Source: an uncultured Opitutia bacterium (GTDB lineage: Bacteria; Verrucomicrobiota; Verrucomicrobiia; Opitutales; Opitutaceae). From it: a stretch of DNA of 64,000 bases. The translations under genes were made by a program, and so were the position numbers. The stretch is taken from assembly GCA_903896015.1 (NCBI GenBank), contig CAITWF010000082.1, positions 1 to 64,000 on the forward strand, given 5' to 3'. Under the pieces are notes generated by a model that ran no database searches, was not told where the DNA came from, and worked only from the letters and a program-made list of their open reading frames with translations. Every line of letters begins with the position of its first letter. Positions within the stretch are counted from its first letter, which is position 1. Positions 35,995 through 45,449 of this stretch are shown here, piece by piece.

Positions 35995-37452
35995 GTGTTC
36001 GCCGTCCTTCATCTCGCCGACTTCGCCCTGCATGCCGTGCTCCGCACGGAACGCGCGAATCATAACCAGCCCGCCGCGCTCTTCGCCGGCACGGGAAAAA
36101 AATCCACCGTCCTCGCCACCACGCCCGCCGCGCGCGCCGCCGGTGTCGAGCTGGGCATGACCGCTCCGCAGGCCGTTGCCCTCTGCCCCGCGCTCCTCAT
36201 CCGCGCGCCCGGCGCCGACGCCGAGGCCGAGGCCCGCGCCGCACTCCACGCCGTCGCGTTCACCCTTTCCCCGGCGATCGAGGACACCGCGCCCGGCGTC
36301 TGCACGATCGATCTGCGCGGATCAACCCGGGAGAAGTTCGAACCCGCCGCGCTCGCCGCCGTCGCCGAACTCGCGCGACTCGCACTCCCCGCCACCGCCG
36401 GCCTTGCGCGCACCCCGCTGCTCGCGCTCTACGCGACGCGCGCAGCGCATCCGGTGCTCTACGTCGCCGACGAGAAACAGTTCCTCGGTCCGCTCCCGCT
36501 CGCCGTCGCCGATCCTTCGGCCGAACTCGCCGCGGTCTTCGCCCACTGGGGCTTGCGCACGCTCGGTGATCTCACAGCGCTGCCGCGTGACGAGATCGTC
36601 CGCCGCTTCGGTGCTGCGGGTCTCGCCCTGTGGCAGCGTGCCGCGGGCGGCGACACGCGCCCGCTGCGTCCCGTCATCCCGGCGCAAACGTTTTCCGCCG
36701 CGATGGAATTCGAGGATCCGATCGAGACCCTAGAGCCGCTCCTCTTCCTGCTCCGCCGTTTTCTCGATCGCCTCTCACTGGAGTTGATCACGTCGCAGCA
36801 CGTCGCCGCCGAAGTCGAGCTCGCGCTTCGCCTTGAGGACGACACACGCCACGCCCGCAGCTTCCGCCTCCCCGAGCCCACCGCCGACGCTGAGATCCTT
36901 TTCCGCGCGCTCCACACGCATCTCGAATCGCTGCACACCGCCGCCTCGATCATCGCAATCGATCTTCGGCTCACGCCTACGCGGCCACTGGTCCGTCAGC
37001 AGGGGCTCTTCGAAACCGGTCTCCGCGATCCCCACGGCTTCGCCGAAACCCTCGCGCGCGTCGTCGCCCTCGTCGGCTCCGATCGCGTCGGCACGCCCCA
37101 CCTCGAAGACACCCACCGCGCCGACGCGGTGAAACTCACGCCGCCCGCCGACGTGATTCCTCCGCTCGCGATGCCGCCGGTGCATCCCGCTCTCAGCGTG
37201 CCGCTGCGCCGTTTCCGCCCACCGCTGCCCGTACGACTCGAATTCACCGCCGATCGCCCGACTTATCTCTGGACCGAGCGCATGTCGGGTGAAATCTCCT
37301 TCCGCAGCGTCGCGTGGCCGAGCAGCGGCGAATGGTGGCAAAACGATCGCGCGTGGTCGCGGCTTGAATGGGACATCGCGCTCGCCGGCGGCGGACTCTA
37401 TCGCCTGCTGCGTGTCGGCGGCGCGTGGTTCATCGACGGCGAGTATGACTAG
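35995..37452 (+). CDS. imuB: ImuB, catalytically dead Y-family polymerase
   Basis: 485 residues from a GTG. The N-terminus VLHLADFALHAVL aligns with the HIDMDxFFA motif of DinB but lacks the first catalytic Asp, and the second acidic motif is also missing (APGVCTIDLRG). That is the diagnostic state of ImuB. Helix-hairpin residues lie in LGDLTALPRDEIVRRFG. QQGLF at about residue 336 fits a beta-clamp-binding motif. It acts as the adaptor that brings DnaE2 to the clamp. It starts 57 bp after imuA. Confidence 0.9.
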   Translation: MFAVLHLADFALHAVLRTERANHNQPAALFAGTGKKSTVLATTPAARAAGVELGMTAPQAVALCPALLIRAPGADAEAEARAALHAVAFTLSPAIEDTAPGVCTIDLRGSTREKFEPAALAAVAELARLALPATAGLARTPLLALYATRAAHPVLYVADEKQFLGPLPLAVADPSAELAAVFAHWGLRTLGDLTALPRDEIVRRFGAAGLALWQRAAGGDTRPLRPVIPAQTFSAAMEFEDPIETLEPLLFLLRRFLDRLSLELITSQHVAAEVELALRLEDDTRHARSFRLPEPTADAEILFRALHTHLESLHTAASIIAIDLRLTPTRPLVRQQGLFETGLRDPHGFAETLARVVALVGSDRVGTPHLEDTHRADAVKLTPPADVIPPLAMPPVHPALSVPLRRFRPPLPVRLEFTADRPTYLWTERMSGEISFRSVAWPSSGEWWQNDRAWSRLEWDIALAGGGLYRLLRVGGAWFIDGEYD

Positions 37453-37554
37453 CGAACAACCTTCAGAAACTTCGAAAAAAGAAACCGGAGAAACTCGGTC
37501 CCAGCCTGGTGCATCTGTTTCTTCTTTCTGCCATTTCCCACTTTCTTCTTTGCT

Positions 37555-40500
37555 TTGAGCTACGTCGAACTCCATGCGCGCAGCGCCTTCAGCTTCCTGC
37601 GCGGCGCCTCGTCGCCCGAAGACCTCGCGGGCGAGGCCGCGCGGCTGGAGTTGCCCGCCGTCGCGCTCCTCGATCGCGATGGCTTCTACGGCGCGCCGCG
37701 TTTTTACGCCGCCGCGCGCGAACACCATCTCCGCGCCCGCGTCGGCGCCGAGATCACCATGGAGGACGGCAGTGTCGTCCCGCTGCTCGTCGCCACGCGC
37801 GCCGGCTACCAAAATCTCTGCCAGCTCATCACCGAGACTAAACTGACCGAGCGTCCTCCGAGCTGTAGCGCATCTGTCTCGCAGACGCTGTTGTCCGAAT
37901 CGCCCGAAGCGACAGCTGCAAACCAGACGCCCTACGAGCCTAAGCCAACCGATCGCAAGCGCCCGTGCTACGCGACGTGGGCCGAACTCGAAAATTATTC
38001 CACCGGGCTCATCGCCCTCACCGGTGATGACGACGGCCCGGTGCGTCGCGCGTGGCGCACCTCCGGCGGCGCCGCCGCGAACGCCGCGCTCGGAAAACTC
38101 CTCGCGATCTTCGGCCGCGATCGAGTCTACGTCGAACTGCAACGCCATCGCCGTCGCGGCGAAGAACGCGAAATCACCTTTCTCCGTGACCTCGCCGCCG
38201 CGCAGCGGCTCCCGCTGCTCGCGACTGGTGGAGTCGCCTACGCCACCGCCGCCGATCGTATCGTCGCCGACGTGTTTACCTGCCTACGCTGGCACACCAC
38301 GCTCGACACCGTGGGCCGCCGGCTCGAACTCAACGCCGAGCGCCGCCTGAAATCCCCCCGCGAAATGGCCGAGCGCTTCGCCGATCTTCCCGAGGCCGTC
38401 GCCCACTCCGTCCGCCTCGACGAACGGCTCGAGTTCACCCTCGAGAAACTCGGCTACCAATTTCCCGGTTTCCCCACACCGACCGGCGAGACGATGGATG
38501 CTTATCTCCGCGAGCGCACGTTCGCCGCCGCGCACGAGCGCTTCGGCCCGCTCCCCGAAAATCTCCAGCAGCAGCTCAATAAGGAACTCGAACTCATCGC
38601 CCGCCTGAAGTTCTCCGGTTATTTTCTGATTGTCTGGGATATTTGCGCGTGGGCGCGCCAACAGAAAATCCTCGTCCAGGGCCGCGGCAGCGCCGCCAAC
38701 AGCGCCGTCTGTTACGTGCTCGGCATCACCGCCGTCAATCCGCTCAAGCACCGCCTCCTCTTCGAGCGCTTTCTCAGTGACGGTCGTGTGGGCGCCGATG
38801 GCAACCCGTCGTGGCCCGACATCGATCTCGATCTACCGAGCGGCGAGCGGCGCGAGAGCGTCATTCAGGAAATCTACCGGCGCTACGGTCAGCGCGGCGC
38901 CGCAATGACCGCCAACGTGATCACCTATCGCGGCCGCAGCACGACCCGCGAAATCGGCAAGGTCCTCGGCTTCGGCGTCGACGCGATGGATCGTTTCTCC
39001 AGTCTCTACGCCAACGGCGATTTTCCGCACACGCTCGATCTGCAGCAGCAGCTCAAGATGTCTGGCATCGCCGCGCAGCATCCGCGCGCCGAGGCGATGG
39101 TGCGGCTTCATGCTCTCGTGCGCGGCCTGCCGCGTCACCTCGGCCAGCACTCCGGCGGCATGGTCATCTCGCGTAACGAACTCGACAAAGTCGTCCCGCT
39201 CGAGCCCGCCACGATGCCCGGCCGCAGTGTCTGCCAGTGGGACAAGGACGATTGCGAAAACCTCGGCATCGTGAAGATCGATTTTCTTGGCCTCGGCATG
39301 ATGGCGGTGCTGCAGGATTCGTTCGAACTCTGCTCCACGCGCGGCGGCCCGCATACTTTCAACGACATCCCGCCTGACGATCCCGAGACTTACGAAAAGA
39401 TCCGCGCGGCCGACACCGTGGGTGTGTTTCAAATCGAAAGCCGCGCTCAGATGTCCACGCTCCCCCGCTTCAAGCCGAAGAATCTCTACGACCTCGCGAT
39501 GCAGGTCGCGATTATCCGTCCTGGTCCCATCACCGGCCACCTCGTCCACCCGCTCATCCGCCGCCGCGACGGCCTGGAAAAGGACGACTACATCGATCCA
39601 AGCGTGGAGCACCTGATGAAACCGATCCTCGAGCGCACGCGCGGAGTAATCCTCTTTCAGGAGCAGATGCTCGAACTGTCGATGACGCTCGCGAAATTCA
39701 CCGGCGCGCAGGCCGAGGAACTGCGTCGCGCGATGGGTTTCACGAAGCATCCCGAAAAACTGCACGCCGCGCTCGCCAAGCTCATGCTCGCGCTGCGCCG
39801 CGAAGGTCACAATGAAGCGGTTGTCAGCCGCGTCTGCGATTCCGCGCGCACGTTTGCGGCGTATGGCTTTCCCGAGTCCCACGCAATCGGGTTCGCGATG
39901 CTCGCCTATGCGAGCACGTGGTTGAAGATTCACCGGCCGGCGGAATTTTTCGCGAGTCTGCTGAACAACCAGCCGATGGGGTTTTATTCGCCGGCCTCGC
40001 TGTTGCAGGACGGCCGCCGCCACGGCTTGAAATCGAATCCGGTCTGCGTGCAAAGCTCCCAGTGGTCCTGCACCGTCGAGGGTGAAAAAACGATCCGCCT
40101 AGGCCTGCGCTTGGTGAAAGGTCTGCACGAGGCCACCGTGCGAGAAATGCTCGCCGCGCGAAACGAGGCGCCGTTCGCCTCGCTCGACGATTTCCTGCGG
40201 CGTACGCAGTTCACCGCCACCGATCGCCGCGCGCTCGCGGCCATCGGCGCGCTAAATATTTTTTCCCAGCATCGCCGCGCCGCGCTCTGGGAAGTCGAGG
40301 CCGCGTGGTCCGAGTCCGAAAGCCTGCTCCACCATTTCACCGATATGAAGCGGGAGACCTCGCCCCTCGCGGCGATGACGCTCACTGAGCGTCTCCGCGC
40401 CGATTTTCTCGGCATGGAACTGACCGCCGGCGCGCACCCGATGGCCCTGCTGCGCCCAAGATTGAAAAACATTTGGAGCGCCACCGCGCTGAAACACACC

Positions 40501-40788
40501 CCCAACGGCAGCCGCGTCACGATCGCCGGCGCCGTGATCTGCCGGCAGCGCCCTGGCACGGCGAATGGTTTCGTTTTCATCAGCCTCGAGGACGAAACCG
40601 GCATCGCCAACGCCGTCGTGCTCCCGCAGCTCTTCGAACGCGATCGCCTCATCATCACGCAGGAACCCGCGCTGAAAATCACCGGCCGCCTCCAGAACGT
40701 CGCAAACGTGATCCACGTCCGTGCCGAGCGCATCGAGCCCTTGCGCGAATCCGATCTCCCCGCGCAGGCGTCGCACGATTTCCACTGA
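37555..40788 (+). CDS. dnaE2: Error-prone DNA polymerase III alpha subunit DnaE2
   Basis: 1077 residues from a TTG. The PHP domain starts with YVELHARSAFSFLRGAS. The polymerase catalytic Asp pair is in SWPDIDLDLPSGERRE and the third Asp in IVKIDFLGLGMM. RGSAANSAVCYVLGIT, FQEQMLELSMTLAKFTG and the C-terminal OB-fold (GSRVTIAGAVICRQRPGTAN) match DnaE2. It replicates past lesions with ImuB. The odd point is residues about 101-139, a Ser/Pro/Thr-rich stretch coded by a palindromic repeat (37865-37935) that is foreign to the family. The reading frame stays open. Confidence 0.92.
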   Translation: MSYVELHARSAFSFLRGASSPEDLAGEAARLELPAVALLDRDGFYGAPRFYAAAREHHLRARVGAEITMEDGSVVPLLVATRAGYQNLCQLITETKLTERPPSCSASVSQTLLSESPEATAANQTPYEPKPTDRKRPCYATWAELENYSTGLIALTGDDDGPVRRAWRTSGGAAANAALGKLLAIFGRDRVYVELQRHRRRGEEREITFLRDLAAAQRLPLLATGGVAYATAADRIVADVFTCLRWHTTLDTVGRRLELNAERRLKSPREMAERFADLPEAVAHSVRLDERLEFTLEKLGYQFPGFPTPTGETMDAYLRERTFAAAHERFGPLPENLQQQLNKELELIARLKFSGYFLIVWDICAWARQQKILVQGRGSAANSAVCYVLGITAVNPLKHRLLFERFLSDGRVGADGNPSWPDIDLDLPSGERRESVIQEIYRRYGQRGAAMTANVITYRGRSTTREIGKVLGFGVDAMDRFSSLYANGDFPHTLDLQQQLKMSGIAAQHPRAEAMVRLHALVRGLPRHLGQHSGGMVISRNELDKVVPLEPATMPGRSVCQWDKDDCENLGIVKIDFLGLGMMAVLQDSFELCSTRGGPHTFNDIPPDDPETYEKIRAADTVGVFQIESRAQMSTLPRFKPKNLYDLAMQVAIIRPGPITGHLVHPLIRRRDGLEKDDYIDPSVEHLMKPILERTRGVILFQEQMLELSMTLAKFTGAQAEELRRAMGFTKHPEKLHAALAKLMLALRREGHNEAVVSRVCDSARTFAAYGFPESHAIGFAMLAYASTWLKIHRPAEFFASLLNNQPMGFYSPASLLQDGRRHGLKSNPVCVQSSQWSCTVEGEKTIRLGLRLVKGLHEATVREMLAARNEAPFASLDDFLRRTQFTATDRRALAAIGALNIFSQHRRAALWEVEAAWSESESLLHHFTDMKRETSPLAAMTLTERLRADFLGMELTAGAHPMALLRPRLKNIWSATALKHTPNGSRVTIAGAVICRQRPGTANGFVFISLEDETGIANAVVLPQLFERDRLIITQEPALKITGRLQNVANVIHVRAERIEPLRESDLPAQASHDFH
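37865..37935. repeat. Palindromic repeat inserted in frame within dnaE2
   Basis: The ends GTAGCGCATCTG and CAGACGCCCTAC are inverted repeats (10 of 12). An internal hairpin CATCTG-TCTCG-CAGACG matches the reverse complement of the intergenic element at 4577-4597 in 17 of 19 positions. The stretch is translated as a low-complexity insert of about two dozen residues in the PHP domain of DnaE2. Confidence 0.6.
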
Positions 40789-40857
40789 GCACGCCGTCCA
40801 AAAATCAGATCGCATTTTTTCGCTTCCGCTCGCCCGGAGCGCTTTCATGCTGCTCCC

Positions 40858-42693
40858 ATGCGCTTCTCCCCTCTCGCCGCACTCGCTCTCCTGACTCTCT
40901 CGACCGCCCTCCGCGCCGATCCGGCGCTCGCCAATGTCTATGCCCGCTCTTCCGTCAGCCTCAACGGCAAGTGGCATTACATCATCGATCCCTACGAAAA
41001 CGGTTTCTACGACTACCGCCACCAGCCCTTCGATGCCGCCGCCAAGCCGACCGGCGGCTACTTTCTCGATCGTCAACCGGCCGACAAGACCGAGCTGATC
41101 GAATATAATTTTGATACGAGCCCGTCGCTCACCGTCCCCGGCGACTGGAATTCTCAGGACGATCGCCTCCAGTATTACGAGGGCACGGTCTGGTATCGCC
41201 GCCGGTTCGACTGCCCGAAAGCGAACGCGACCGACCGCGTGTTCGTCTATTTTGGCGCCGCGAACTACCGCGCCGATGTCTACCTCAACGGCAAGAAACT
41301 CGGTACGCACATCGGCGGATTTACGCCGTTCTCCTACGAAATTACGGCTCTGGTAACGGACACCGGCAATTCCCTCGTCGTGCGCGTCGACAACAAGCGC
41401 TACGCCGAGGCAGTGCCGACTGTGAATACGGATTGGTGGAACTACGGCGGGCTCACGCGCGATGTGCTGCTAGTGCAGACGCCCGCCACCTTCATCGCCG
41501 CCCAAAGCGTACAGCTCGCACCCGGCACGACCGATCACATCCTCGCCACCGTTCAACTCGACGGTCCGCAAAAGCAGCAGAAGATTCGGCTGACGCTCCC
41601 CGACACGGCGATTACGGCAGAGTTTTCCACGGATGCCGACGGTGCCGGCCGCGCCGAAATTCCCGCGGCCAATCTCGCCCTTTGGTCTCCCGAGAAGCCG
41701 AAGCTCTACTCCGTGGTAATCACCGCAGAATCCGATCGCACCACCGATCGCATCGGTTTCCGCACGATCGCCGTGCGCGGTTCAGACATCCTGCTCAATG
41801 GTCGCTCCGTTTTTCTGCGCGGCATCTGCCTCCACGAGGAGAATCCCCAGCGAGGCGGCCGCGCCTATTCGGTCGAAGACGCCCGCCTGTTGCTTGGCTG
41901 GGCCAAGGAACTCGGCTGCAACTTCGTCCGGCTCGCGCATTACCCCCACAACGAAAACATGGCCCGCGTCGCCGACGAGATCGGTCTGATGCTGTGGGAG
42001 GAAGTGCCCGTTTATTGGACCATCGCGTGGGAAAACGCCGAGACCCTCCGCAACGCCCGCACGCAGCTTTCCGACCTGATCGAACGTGATCGAAACCGCG
42101 CCAGCGTCATCGTCTGGTCGGTCGCCAATGAAACGCCCGTGAGCGAGCCTCGCACCCGTTTCCTGCGGACGCTGATCGAGACGGCGCGCTCGCTGGACGG
42201 CACACGCCTCGTTTCCTCCGCCATGGAGGTGCGGACCGATCCCGCCGACTCGACGCACAAAATCATCGACGACCCACTCGGGGAATTCACCGATCTCACC
42301 AGTTTTAATCAATACGTCGGCTGGTATGACGGGCTGCCTGCCAAGACCGCGCAAATCCGCTGGACGATCAAGTCGGAGAAGCCCGTCATGATCAGCGAAT
42401 TTGGGGCCGACGCGCTCCAAGGCTGGCACGCCGATGCACTCACCCGTTTCAGCGAAGAATATCAGGCCGACCTCTACCGTCAGACCCTAACCATGCTGCA
42501 AAAGATTCCGCAGTGGCGCGGAGCGACCCCGTGGATCTTGTGCGATTTCCGCTCGCCCCGCCGGCCGCTGCCCAATGTGCAGGACGGCTGGAACCGCAAG
42601 GGCCTCATCGGCGAAAACGGCACGAAGAAAATGGCCTTCGGTGTCCTCAGGGAATTTTACGACCGCAAGACGGCGGAGGCCGCCAAGCCGTAA
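40858..42693 (+). CDS. GH2-family beta-glucuronidase-like enzyme
   Basis: 611 residues with a signal peptide (MRFSPLAALALLTLSTALRA). GH2 domains in order: jelly roll (SLNGKWHYIIDPYENGFYDY, VWYRRRFDCP, VFVYFGAANYRADVYLNGKK), Ig-like domain, and TIM barrel with RGICLHEENPQRGGRAYSVE, FVRLAHYPHNENMARVADE, acid/base Glu in VWSVANETPVSEP and nucleophile Glu in MISEFGADALQGW. Pattern and length are closest to bacterial beta-glucuronidases with an insertion. The trailing segment GWNRKGLIGENGTKKMAFGV is also typical. It differs clearly from the GH2 enzyme at 26080. It converges with hrpB. Confidence 0.88.
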   Translation: MRFSPLAALALLTLSTALRADPALANVYARSSVSLNGKWHYIIDPYENGFYDYRHQPFDAAAKPTGGYFLDRQPADKTELIEYNFDTSPSLTVPGDWNSQDDRLQYYEGTVWYRRRFDCPKANATDRVFVYFGAANYRADVYLNGKKLGTHIGGFTPFSYEITALVTDTGNSLVVRVDNKRYAEAVPTVNTDWWNYGGLTRDVLLVQTPATFIAAQSVQLAPGTTDHILATVQLDGPQKQQKIRLTLPDTAITAEFSTDADGAGRAEIPAANLALWSPEKPKLYSVVITAESDRTTDRIGFRTIAVRGSDILLNGRSVFLRGICLHEENPQRGGRAYSVEDARLLLGWAKELGCNFVRLAHYPHNENMARVADEIGLMLWEEVPVYWTIAWENAETLRNARTQLSDLIERDRNRASVIVWSVANETPVSEPRTRFLRTLIETARSLDGTRLVSSAMEVRTDPADSTHKIIDDPLGEFTDLTSFNQYVGWYDGLPAKTAQIRWTIKSEKPVMISEFGADALQGWHADALTRFSEEYQADLYRQTLTMLQKIPQWRGATPWILCDFRSPRRPLPNVQDGWNRKGLIGENGTKKMAFGVLREFYDRKTAEAAKP

Positions 42694-42694
42694 C

Positions 42695-42713
42695 GCGGCG
42701 TTCAGGACGCCGC
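42695..42713. terminator. Hairpin between convergent GH2 and hrpB genes
   Basis: A 7-bp stem GCGGCGT/ACGCCGC with loop TCAGG lies directly after the GH2 stop and 11 bp before the hrpB stop. It has no T-tract, so termination is weak or protein-assisted. It also resembles the core of the palindromic repeats in this window. Confidence 0.4.
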
Positions 42714-42723
42714 TCTCGCCCCG

Positions 42724-45270
42724 CTACCGCCACTCGTGGCGCGGGTAGCGGCGGGAAAGTTCAGCCTTCACCTTCGGATATTGCTCGCGCCAAAAATTGG
42801 TCAGGTCGTCCGTGACCTGAATCGGGCGCTGGTTGGGCGCGAGGATTTCGAACTTCACGGGCACGCGTCCGTGCCCGATCGTAAATTTTCCCTCGATGCC
42901 GTAGAGTTCCTGGATGCGCGCGCTCAGCACGGGCGGACCTTCCTTGTTGTAAGTGAGGCGAGATTTCCGGCCGTTGCCCATCACAAGGCGCTCCGGGAGA
43001 TAGTCGTCGATCACGGCGAGTTGCTCGGCGGTGAGCCAGTCCTTCAGGGTTGGCATCACCGGCTTGTCCTTGATGTCCCGGTAGCTGAGTTCGCCGTAGC
43101 AAATCTGCTCCACCAGCGTCGCGCGATCGGCGTCAGTGATCAGGTTCACTTCGAGTTCGGGAAACCACTCGGCCATGCGATTCACGCGCGTGATCCATTG
43201 CTCGACGGACTCGTCCCACGCTTCGAGTTTCAGCCGGCCGGCGATCACTTCCTTGGTGAGCAACGCGGCCGCCGCGTCGAGCGGCGCTTCGTCGCTGCTG
43301 ACCTTGGCGTCGAGCACGAGATCGCGGAAGCGGCGCTCGCGACGCGACACGACGCGTTTGATCGATTCGTCGTAAGACACGCCCCTCGTCTCGCGATAAT
43401 CATCCGGGAAAATCTCCTTCAGCCAGGCCTCCTCGATCGCAGTCGCGATCGACAGGAGCGTGTTTACCTCGCCGTCGCCGCGGCCGATTTCGCTGATTTC
43501 GCCCGCGACGAACAACTTCGCCTGCTGGATGCCACTTTCGCGCGCGAGCAAGCCGCGGCGGTTGTGGACGAGTTCGCAGCGCAGCGTGCCGGCATCGAGG
43601 CGCCGCGCCAGTTGGTCGGAAAAGCCGGCGAGCACGCATTTGCGGACCTCGGCGCCGTCCGTGCGCTTCTCGCTTGCGTCGAGGCCCTCCTTGGATGCGA
43701 TTTCTAGGAACTGCTCGAAGAGCGGACCGACCCGCCGCGCGCCTTGCGCGTGGATGCCGAGCCGGCGGCAGGCATCGAGCGAGTAATTCGCCTTGTCGGC
43801 GTAGCGCCACGCGCGCATGAGCAGAAAAAAATCACTCTCATGCTCCTCGCCCAACGTGTCCTCGCGCATTCGCTCGACGTCCTTCGGCACACCGCGCAGG
43901 AGAAAATTTCGCCCTTGCGTGAGCGCCGCCATCAGCGCGACCGGACGCACGCAACCGCGATCGGCGGCGGCGAGGAACATCCGCGCGTAGCGCGGGTGCA
44001 CCGGAAAGCGCAGCATCTTCCGACCGACTTCGGTGATCGATTTTTTTTCGCCGCCGAGGGCGCCCAAGTCGACGAGTAGATTCTCCGCCCGGGCGAGGCC
44101 GACCGCGTCGGGCTTTTCGAGCCACGGGAAATTCTGCACGTCGTCGATGCCGCTGGCCTTCAGCGTCAGCACCACCTCCGAAAGATCGAGCCGCTTCACC
44201 TCAGGCAGTTCCTGCGGCGCACGCTGCTCGTGTTCGCGTTCGGTCCAGAGTCGCACACACACACCGGGCGCGGTGCGGCCCGCGCGACCGGCCCTCTGAT
44301 CGGCGCTGGCGGCGGAAATTTTTTCGACGAGCAGCGTGTTGATCCCGCGGTGCGGGTCGAAACGGGCAATGCGCGCGAGCCCGCAATCGATCACGGCGGT
44401 CACACCGTCGATGGTGAGCGAGGTCTCGGCGACGTTGGTGGAGACAATGATCTTGCGCGCGTCGTAACGCGCCACGGCGCGGTCCTGCTGCTCGGGCGGC
44501 AACTCGCCGTGGAGCGGAAAAGTCACAAAGTCGCGCAGTTCGCGCGATGCCTGAATCGCCTGAACGGTGCGGTTGATCTCGTAGGCGCCCGGCATGAACA
44601 CCAAAAAGTCCCCGCGCGTCGCGCCAGCGACGCGTTCACACTCGCGCGCAGTGACGTCCCAGACAGGCTCGGTCTCGAAGTCGACCCGCTTCGTGAGATA
44701 CTCCACGCTCACGGGAAAACTGCGACCTTGCGAGACGAGCACGTCGCACGGCGCGAGGTAGTTTTTCAGCAGACCGGCGTCGAGCGTCGCCGACATCACG
44801 ATGATTTTCAGATCGGGGCGAACCGTCCGCTGAATCTGCAACGCACGCGCCAGCGAGATGTCACCATAGAGATGACGCTCGTGAAACTCGTCGAAGACGA
44901 TCGCGCTGATTCCCTTCAGCGTGGCGTCGAACGACATCTGCCGGAGGAGAATGCCCTCGGTGACGAACCGGATGCGCGTGCGCTCGCTCACTCGCGACTC
45001 AAGGCGGATTTGGTAGCCAACCCCTTCGCCGAGCGAAGTGCCGGCTTCTTCGGCGACGCGCTTCGCAAGCATGCGCGCGGCAAGCCGGCGTGGTTGGAGC
45101 ACGACGACTTCGCCCTTTTCACCGAGCAAGCCGTGCCGCCACAGCATTTGCGGAATCTGCGTGGACTTGCCCGAGCCGGTCGGCGCCTGCACGATCAAAC
45201 GACCGGCGCCGCGCACGGCGGCGACGACGGCGGATTCGAGTTCGTAGATGGGCAAATCGCGCGGTGACAT
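42724..45270 (-). CDS. hrpB: ATP-dependent RNA helicase HrpB
   Basis: 848 residues. Walker A is in QAPTGSGKSTQIPQ, the DEAH-box motif appears as VFDEFHERHLYGD, and motif III is MSATLDAGLL. Motifs V-VI are STNVAETSLTIDGV and DQRAGRAGRTAPG. The helicase-associated and HrpB C-terminal regions follow (RRLGIHAQGARRVG, MAEWFPELEVNLITDADRAT). HrpB is a DExH helicase of uncertain cellular task, thought to act on RNA. It is monocistronic. The start faces a gene-poor region containing a large structured RNA. Confidence 0.92.
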   Translation of the reverse strand: MSPRDLPIYELESAVVAAVRGAGRLIVQAPTGSGKSTQIPQMLWRHGLLGEKGEVVVLQPRRLAARMLAKRVAEEAGTSLGEGVGYQIRLESRVSERTRIRFVTEGILLRQMSFDATLKGISAIVFDEFHERHLYGDISLARALQIQRTVRPDLKIIVMSATLDAGLLKNYLAPCDVLVSQGRSFPVSVEYLTKRVDFETEPVWDVTARECERVAGATRGDFLVFMPGAYEINRTVQAIQASRELRDFVTFPLHGELPPEQQDRAVARYDARKIIVSTNVAETSLTIDGVTAVIDCGLARIARFDPHRGINTLLVEKISAASADQRAGRAGRTAPGVCVRLWTEREHEQRAPQELPEVKRLDLSEVVLTLKASGIDDVQNFPWLEKPDAVGLARAENLLVDLGALGGEKKSITEVGRKMLRFPVHPRYARMFLAAADRGCVRPVALMAALTQGRNFLLRGVPKDVERMREDTLGEEHESDFFLLMRAWRYADKANYSLDACRRLGIHAQGARRVGPLFEQFLEIASKEGLDASEKRTDGAEVRKCVLAGFSDQLARRLDAGTLRCELVHNRRGLLARESGIQQAKLFVAGEISEIGRGDGEVNTLLSIATAIEEAWLKEIFPDDYRETRGVSYDESIKRVVSRRERRFRDLVLDAKVSSDEAPLDAAAALLTKEVIAGRLKLEAWDESVEQWITRVNRMAEWFPELEVNLITDADRATLVEQICYGELSYRDIKDKPVMPTLKDWLTAEQLAVIDDYLPERLVMGNGRKSRLTYNKEGPPVLSARIQELYGIEGKFTIGHGRVPVKFEILAPNQRPIQVTDDLTNFWREQYPKVKAELSRRYPRHEWR

Positions 45271-45301
45271 TTTTCAGGAGCGATCGAGCGTCTGTTCATT
45301 T

Positions 45302-45315
45302 CTTGCCGTGGCAAG
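45302..45315. other. Short perfect hairpin upstream of hrpB
   Basis: CTTGCC-GT-GGCAAG is a 6-bp perfect stem 31 bp ahead of the hrpB ATG on the minus strand, so it would lie in or near the hrpB leader. Confidence 0.4.
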
Positions 45316-45324
45316 CCCGTGAAT

Positions 45325-45363
45325 AACCGGTGAACGAGTTTGCTCCCAAGATATTCACCGGTT
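45325..45363. promoter_or_regulatory. 10-bp inverted repeat, possible operator
   Basis: AACCGGTGAA and TTCACCGGTT are perfect inverted repeats separated by 19 bp, so the centres are roughly three helical turns apart. The site lies between hrpB and the start of the putative large RNA, where a regulator could affect either. No known regulator motif is matched. Confidence 0.45.
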
Positions 45364-45449
45364 CGCATGGTGCAGCGATTGTGAAGAACAAAGACTTCAT
45401 TTTTCTCATCCTGCGCGCACCGTCTACAACGTTCCTTGATAGAACAGTC

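Noticed and set aside
45290-45305. TGTTC word upstream of hrpB as a second LexA box
   Set aside because: The right half-site GAACA is missing.
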